Source: Sphingomonas sp. 67-36
Lineage (GTDB): Bacteria > Pseudomonadota > Alphaproteobacteria > Sphingomonadales > Sphingomonadaceae
Reading direction: 5' to 3'
Length of the DNA: 64,000 nucleotides
Assembly: GCA_001897375.1 (NCBI GenBank)
Contig: MKSU01000009.1
Coordinates: forward strand, 104,423-168,422
A program made the translations under genes and the position numbers. The notes below the pieces were generated by a model. It ran no database searches. It was given only the letters and a program-made list of their open reading frames with translations, and had not been told where the DNA came from. Below are positions 59,103 through 64,000 of this stretch, piece after piece. Each line of letters opens with the position of its first letter. Within the stretch, counting starts at the first letter, position 1.

Positions 59103-61567
59103 TGCGATATCCTCGTCGTAAGCGGGGCGGTCAGCCAGTCGTCTTCCCAGATGCCGTCGTCGCCGATCGGCGCGCCCGGCGGGATCTCGGGCGGTTTTGC
59201 CACCGGCTCGGCCAGCGCGCGGAGCTGGGCATTGGGACCGGTGAGCATCGCGGAGAGATAGGCGCAGGCATCCGTCTCGGTCGCATCGCCGGTGCAGGTG
59301 CGCAGTTTCTCGCCGAGCCGCGTCGCCGCGCCGCGCACCACCCCGAGCGCGGTGGGAGAGAGGGTCTTGTCCTGCATCACCGTCGCCAGCCGCACCGCGT
59401 AGCGCGCGCGGACGCGCCGGCGCAATTCGCCCTCGCGGCCGCGCGCGCCGGGCGCGACGGCGGCGGAGAGCTTGCCCAGCATCTCGCCCAGCGACAATTG
59501 CCCCGGATCGACCCGCGCCTGCTCAACCAGGCGGTTGAGCCGCTCCGGCGCGAGCAGCGCCTCCAGCGTCTGGTCCGCCGCCGTCTCCGCCGCGCTCGGC
59601 AGGTCGAAGGCGGCGGCGGTGTTCGCGGGGAACAGTTCGATCTCATATTGCGGATCGGGCGTGCCCGGCTGAATCGAGGAGAGTTGCGCGAGCAACGTGT
59701 CCGGCAGGTCGAGCAGCTTTGGATCGAGCGTGCCGATCAGCGCGTCCAGCGCCTCGCGCTGCTTCGTTGCGGGCACGATCTCCGCGCGGTCATGCCCGTC
59801 GCCCGCGACGGCATAGCCATAGTCCACACCGGCGATCAGCTTCGACACCGCCGTCACCTGATAACGGTGATAGAGGTAGATCGGCACGATCATGCGGCGC
59901 AGGTCGGCGGCGGGCGATCCCTTGGGCAGATTTGCCGGGCCGAAGCGCGACAGGGCGATGCGGCGCACAGCGAGGACATTGGCCAGTTCGGCCACCGCAT
60001 CCGGCCCGTTGTCCCACATATTGCCATAGGGCTGGGCGTCGCCGATGCCGCGCGTGTCGCCATCGGTGACATTGCGATAGCCGTCCGCCTCCGCCTTGCG
60101 GGCGAGGCTGTCGAGCCATGCCCTCTCGTCCGTGCCGCGCGGCGCGGCGCCGTAGAGCCACTGGATCGCGAACCTGTCCCACGCGCCGACGCCGGTGGCA
60201 TAGGCGTTCGAGAAATCGAGCCGGTCGCCCTTCACGCCGATCAGCGGCGCGGGATAGTCCATCACCGAGGCGCGGCCGGCATAGGTGCTGCCGGCGAAAT
60301 TGTGCGCGAGGCCCAGCGCGTGGCCGACTTCGTGCACGGCAAGCTGACGCAGCCGGGCGCGGACCAGCACGATCGGATCGTCCGCCGCGCCGGTGCCTTC
60401 CTTCGATGCGCCGATCAGGCCGTCGAAGATCAGCCGGTCCTGCCAGGCGCGCAGCGAACCGAGCTGGACGACGCCGCGCACGATCTCCCCGGTGCGCGGA
60501 TCGACCACCGTGGTGCCGGTCGACCAGCCGCGCGTCGCGCGATGCACCCAGGCGATGACATTGTAGCGCACGTCCGCCGGATTGACGTCCTCGGGCAGCG
60601 TCTCCACGCGGAAGGCGTCGATATAGCCCGCCGCGTCGAACGCCTGCGCCCACCAGCGCGCACCCTCGATCAGCGCGGTGCGGATCGCCTCCGGCGCGGC
60701 GCGATCGACGTAGAAGACGATCGGCTTCACCACGCGGCTGCGCGCGGCGTTGGGGTCGGTCTTTTCCAGCCGGAAGCGGCGCACGAGGCGCGAGACGATC
60801 GGCTGGTTCAGTTCGGCCGCATAATCGTTACGGATCACCTGCGCCGAGGTGCCGGTGCGCGGATCGTGCGCGCGCGGGTGGAAGTTCGCGTCGGGCAGTC
60901 GAACGAAGCTGTGGTGGATCGCGAAGGTGATCGCCTTCGCGTCCGGCACGATGCGGTTGACCGCCGGCCCCGCCTCGTCGGTCTGGAAGGTCAGCACCGA
61001 CTGGAATTCGACATTGTCGGGGAAGGCGGCGCTTTCCTTCGTGTCGACATAGCTGAGCGTCGGCGCGAGCTTGTAGCTTCCGGCCTTGCCGCGCTTCAGC
61101 CGTCCGGCGATGTCGATCGCATCGCGCAGCAGGAAGCCGGACAGGTCGAACGACACCGAGCCGTCCGGCGCATCGGTTAGATCGCCCGCCCAGACCACCG
61201 ATGGCGCGAACGAGGCCTGTACCGCGCGCTCCTCCCCGGCATCGCCGGAAAGCGCGCGGAAGCGGTTGTTCTCGAACATCGCCAGCACGCGCTTGCCGAC
61301 GCGTCGGAACACGATGATCTGCGTCTGCCCCAGCCCCGCGCGGTCCGCGCCGAGATCGGGCTGGCCGAGGCCGGCGGCGATCGAGGGAGTGTAGAGGAAA
61401 CGCCCCAGCACCCCGTCCGCCCCGGCCGCGGGCAGGCGGATCATCACATGCGCGTTCGCTTCCTCCGGCGTGACGGCGAACAGCGGGGCCTCGCCCGTCC
61501 GCGCCAGCGCGGGGACGGGCGACAATGCCGCGGAAAGGAGCAGCAGCCCCGCGAGCCGGCGACGCAT
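59099..61567 (-). CDS. Exported zinc metalloprotease, DUF5117 type
   Basis: An 822-aa secreted protease. A signal peptide (MRRRLAGLLLLSAALSPVPA) precedes a large N-terminal region of the DUF5117 type. The metzincin motif is HEVGHALGLAH, with a Met-turn SVMDYPAP after it. The zinc-dependent metalloprotease DUF5117 family is poorly characterised. It is coupled to the receptor gene upstream (TGATG) and the amidohydrolase downstream (ATGA), which suggests stepwise breakdown and uptake of peptides. Confidence 0.88.
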   Translation of the reverse strand: MRRRLAGLLLLSAALSPVPALARTGEAPLFAVTPEEANAHVMIRLPAAGADGVLGRFLYTPSIAAGLGQPDLGADRAGLGQTQIIVFRRVGKRVLAMFENNRFRALSGDAGEERAVQASFAPSVVWAGDLTDAPDGSVSFDLSGFLLRDAIDIAGRLKRGKAGSYKLAPTLSYVDTKESAAFPDNVEFQSVLTFQTDEAGPAVNRIVPDAKAITFAIHHSFVRLPDANFHPRAHDPRTGTSAQVIRNDYAAELNQPIVSRLVRRFRLEKTDPNAARSRVVKPIVFYVDRAAPEAIRTALIEGARWWAQAFDAAGYIDAFRVETLPEDVNPADVRYNVIAWVHRATRGWSTGTTVVDPRTGEIVRGVVQLGSLRAWQDRLIFDGLIGASKEGTGAADDPIVLVRARLRQLAVHEVGHALGLAHNFAGSTYAGRASVMDYPAPLIGVKGDRLDFSNAYATGVGAWDRFAIQWLYGAAPRGTDERAWLDSLARKAEADGYRNVTDGDTRGIGDAQPYGNMWDNGPDAVAELANVLAVRRIALSRFGPANLPKGSPAADLRRMIVPIYLYHRYQVTAVSKLIAGVDYGYAVAGDGHDRAEIVPATKQREALDALIGTLDPKLLDLPDTLLAQLSSIQPGTPDPQYEIELFPANTAAAFDLPSAAETAADQTLEALLAPERLNRLVEQARVDPGQLSLGEMLGKLSAAVAPGARGREGELRRRVRARYAVRLATVMQDKTLSPTALGVVRGAATRLGEKLRTCTGDATETDACAYLSAMLTGPNAQLRALAEPVAKPPEIPPGAPIGDDGIWEDDWLTAPLTTRISQ

Positions 61568-64000
61568 CAGAAGCGATACCGCATGTTGCCGTACCAATAG
61601 CGCCCCATCGGCGAGTAGAGCGTGCCGAGATAGCCGGTGGCGGCGAGCGACGGCGCCTCGTTGGTGATGTTGCGTACCCCGAAGCGCATGCTTGCTCCCT
61701 TCAGCGCGCCGGTGAAGCGGTATTCGGCATAGAGGTTGCCGGTGAGTTGCCCATCGACCACCCACGGCGCGGCGGCGGAATCGATGCTCGTGTCCTCCAC
61801 GCTGCCGATATATTGGGTGAAGGCGCCGATCGACACATTTTCCAGTGACCAGTTGAGCGACGCCGACCATTTCCATGCCGGGCGCGAGTTCTGCCGCAAC
61901 AGGCTCCCGCCGCCGCTGATCACCGTATTCTTGTCGATCTTCCCGGCCGCGCGCGCCGCGAGCAGCTCCGCGATGCCCGGCGACGGGTCCTGATAATATT
62001 TGATGAGGTGGGACACGTTCACGGAGACGTTGAAATCGCCGATCCCCGTGTCACGCACCGAATAGATCGCATTCAGATCAAGCCCGCGCACCGTTTGCGG
62101 CAACAGGTTGACGTACTGGTCCTTGACGTAAAGCACCTGCCCGGCCGGGGCGAGTCCGGTGCCGGCGAAGGCGGCGACATCGTCCGGCGTGGGCGCGGCG
62201 CGCACCACGTTGGGGTTGGTCTGGCCCGACTGGCGGAGCAGGTAATCGAGGATCAGCGCATTGCCCTCGCCGAAGATGCCGATCAGCCCGGTCTGCTTCA
62301 CGTTCCAGAGATCTGCGGTCAGCGTCAGATGGCCGAAGCTATCGGGGATCGGCGGCTCGATCACCGTGCCGACCGACCAGGTGGTGGCGCGTTCGGGATC
62401 GAGGTCCGGGTTGCCCGAGCGCAGCGCCGTCACCGACAGGCGACGCTTGGCGCCAGGGACGGTGGAATTGGCGCAATCCGTGAAGCTGGCGATCGCGCCC
62501 TTCAGGAGATCGGCCTGGCAGAAGATATAATCGGTGCGCGTGTTGGTGCGCGCGATGATCTGCGCGTTGACCTGCTCCAGGTTCGGCGCGCGGAACGATT
62601 TCGCCCACGATCCGCGCAGACGGAAGCCCCGTACCACATCCCACGAGCCGGCGATCTTGGGCACCGCGATATTGCCGAAATCGCTGTAGTTCTCGTAGCG
62701 GCCGGCAAGCTGGAGATTGACGCTGCGGACCAGCGGCACCTCCATTTCCGGCGACACCACCGGCACGGCCAGCTCGCCATACGCCGAGAAGACCATGCGC
62801 GTGCCATGCGTGTCCGGGTTCTTGCTGAGATTGGCGAAGTCGCTGACCGCCGCGCCAGTATAGGGATCGAGGAAGTCGATCGTGCCGTCGATGCGCGCGT
62901 CGCGGTTGTCGTACTGGGTCTCGCGCCGCGCCTCGATGCCCGCCGCGAAGCCGACGTCGCCGCCCGGCAACACCACGAGATCCTTCTTCGACAGGCGGAA
63001 GTCGTAGGTGGCGAGCGTCGCCTTGTCGAAACGGACGAGCTTCTGCCGCGCGGCGTCGATGCTGGTCCCGTTGCTCGGCGTGCCGTCGCCGACCGACGGC
63101 GTGGCGAGCGAGCCGCCGTTGAACGGATTATAGGCGGCCGGCGTCGACAGGGCGAGGATCTCGTTCAGCTTGGTGCGCGAGATATTGTCGCTGACGTCGT
63201 TGACGGTCGCTTCCGAATAGCTGCCGGCGGTTTCCCAGTTGAACCCGTGCCACTCGCCGCGCAGCCCGAACAGCAGGCGGAACTGCTTGTTCGTCACATC
63301 GACATTGATCGGGCCGAAATCGGTGAAGGAATAGCTGGCGATTTTCACCGGCAGGCCCGCCGCCGGGATGTTCAGCCCCGGAAGGCGGTTCGGATTGGGC
63401 GTCCCGTCGGCGAAGGTGACCGGCCCGAACGGGTTCCAGTAATTGCTCGCCGGCACCGTGATCGGGATCGAGCTGAGCGTCTGGATCGGGCTCTGTTGCG
63501 CATGGGTCTTGGCGTAATAATAGCCCGCTTCCCAGAACGCGGTCACGTCGTCGAAGTCGTAATGGCCGGTCAGGAACAGGTTGACGCGGTTGAGGCGCGG
63601 GATGACCGTCGTGCCCTCCGCCGCGAGATCCTCCTTCAGCGCGGTATTGAGGCCGCCGTTGGTCAGGCACAGGCCGTTGCCGATCGAGATCGTGCAGCCG
63701 CTCAGCGTCGAGGGCTGGATCTGGAAGGCGCCCGACGCGGTGCTGATCGCCGTGCCGTTGGACGTGACCTTGCCGAAGAACGACGGCGAGCCGACCACGC
63801 CGCCGAGCCACGGCGTCGTCGTGCTGCGGTTGTCGAGCGACGATTTGCCCGCGAAGCGCGTGTCGGAGAACAGGCCGCGACGATCGGACGAGGCGGTGAA
63901 ATACTGGTCGGTCGACATTAGGCCGGTGCCGTGATCGTAGCTGGCGAACAGCGTGATATTGCCCTTGCCGTCGGCGAAATTGGTGCCGAGCACGCCGTTG
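61567..64000 (-). CDS. TonB-dependent receptor, cut at the window end
   Basis: At least 810 residues of the C-terminal part of a TonB-dependent receptor; the N-terminus with signal peptide, TonB box and plug lies beyond base 64000. The barrel features GYYYAKTHAQQSP, FRAPNLEQVNAQIIARTN and a final aromatic strand (YWYGNMRYRF). The C-terminal part is of the kind linked to peptide or amino-acid uptake in this group. First gene of a three-gene coupled operon with the metalloprotease and amidohydrolase. Confidence 0.93.
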   Translation of the reverse strand, partial: NGVLGTNFADGKGNITLFASYDHGTGLMSTDQYFTASSDRRGLFSDTRFAGKSSLDNRSTTTPWLGGVVGSPSFFGKVTSNGTAISTASGAFQIQPSTLSGCTISIGNGLCLTNGGLNTALKEDLAAEGTTVIPRLNRVNLFLTGHYDFDDVTAFWEAGYYYAKTHAQQSPIQTLSSIPITVPASNYWNPFGPVTFADGTPNPNRLPGLNIPAAGLPVKIASYSFTDFGPINVDVTNKQFRLLFGLRGEWHGFNWETAGSYSEATVNDVSDNISRTKLNEILALSTPAAYNPFNGGSLATPSVGDGTPSNGTSIDAARQKLVRFDKATLATYDFRLSKKDLVVLPGGDVGFAAGIEARRETQYDNRDARIDGTIDFLDPYTGAAVSDFANLSKNPDTHGTRMVFSAYGELAVPVVSPEMEVPLVRSVNLQLAGRYENYSDFGNIAVPKIAGSWDVVRGFRLRGSWAKSFRAPNLEQVNAQIIARTNTRTDYIFCQADLLKGAIASFTDCANSTVPGAKRRLSVTALRSGNPDLDPERATTWSVGTVIEPPIPDSFGHLTLTADLWNVKQTGLIGIFGEGNALILDYLLRQSGQTNPNVVRAAPTPDDVAAFAGTGLAPAGQVLYVKDQYVNLLPQTVRGLDLNAIYSVRDTGIGDFNVSVNVSHLIKYYQDPSPGIAELLAARAAGKIDKNTVISGGGSLLRQNSRPAWKWSASLNWSLENVSIGAFTQYIGSVEDTSIDSAAAPWVVDGQLTGNLYAEYRFTGALKGASMRFGVRNITNEAPSLAATGYLGTLYSPMGRYWYGNMRYRF

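Overview
The window is a high-GC stretch of an alphaproteobacterial chromosome. It is most likely from a Sphingomonas-type organism (family Sphingomonadaceae). The reasons are the many TonB-dependent receptors, the suf operon order, sdhCDA with tight overlaps, and aromatic and peptide scavenging clusters typical of that family. The genus is inferred from gene content only; no rRNA is present. The two tRNAs are Gly(CCC) and Lys(UUU).

Region by region. (1) 1-3000: a lipoprotein gamma-glutamyltransferase, a possible small RNA with a strong terminator, and an AraC-type regulator. (2) 3085-9159: a complete, translationally coupled suf operon for Fe-S assembly (Rrf2 regulator, sufB, a small exported TonB-C-like protein, sufC, sufD, sufS, sufT, sufA), preceded by a perfect inverted repeat that may be its operator. 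(3) 9190-15849: phosphoglucomutase, divergent glpK/glpD for glycerol, an aminotransferase and a tandem universal stress protein. (4) 16178-25030: tRNA-Gly(CCC), then a probable genomic island holding a double TetR regulator, SDR dehydrogenase, TonB receptor, GPH-type symporter and Baeyer-Villiger monooxygenase; related G-rich motifs and AT-rich DNA mark both edges. (5) 25286-31812: a second catabolic set with TonB receptor, MFS transporter, TetR regulator, VAO-type lactone/aldose oxidase and D-threonine-aldolase-type PLP enzyme. (6) 31902-36311: glycine-zipper protein, tRNA-Lys overlapping the end of folK, a pair of REP-like palindromes, a glycosyltransferase/YdjC deacetylase pair, then a FecI/FecR sigma/anti-sigma pair that continues into (7) its STN-domain TonB receptor at 36262-38595. 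(8) 38662-41272: sdhCDA, closed by a terminator with no sdhB. (9) 41438-42793: a cytoplasmic chemoreceptor-like protein. (10) 42832-53527: an aromatic degradation cluster with IclR and MarR regulators, Rieske oxygenase, flavin hydroxylase, class III extradiol dioxygenase, two fumarylacetoacetate-hydrolase-family enzymes, MFS transporter and a ThDP enzyme. (11) 53837-57285: DbpA-like RNA helicase and an acyl-CoA dehydrogenase with a long N-terminal extension. (12) 57312-64000: a coupled minus-strand operon of TonB receptor (cut by the window end), DUF5117-type metalloprotease and an amidohydrolase fused to a CIA30-like domain, probably for peptide use.

The recurring design is outer-membrane TonB receptor, inner-membrane permease, local regulator and a few oxidative or hydrolytic enzymes. 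It appears in at least three separate modules. The best candidates for undescribed biology are the extradiol cluster at 43.7-53.5 kb, the Baeyer-Villiger island next to tRNA-Gly, the TonB-C-like mini protein inside the suf operon, and the receptor/metalloprotease/amidohydrolase operon.
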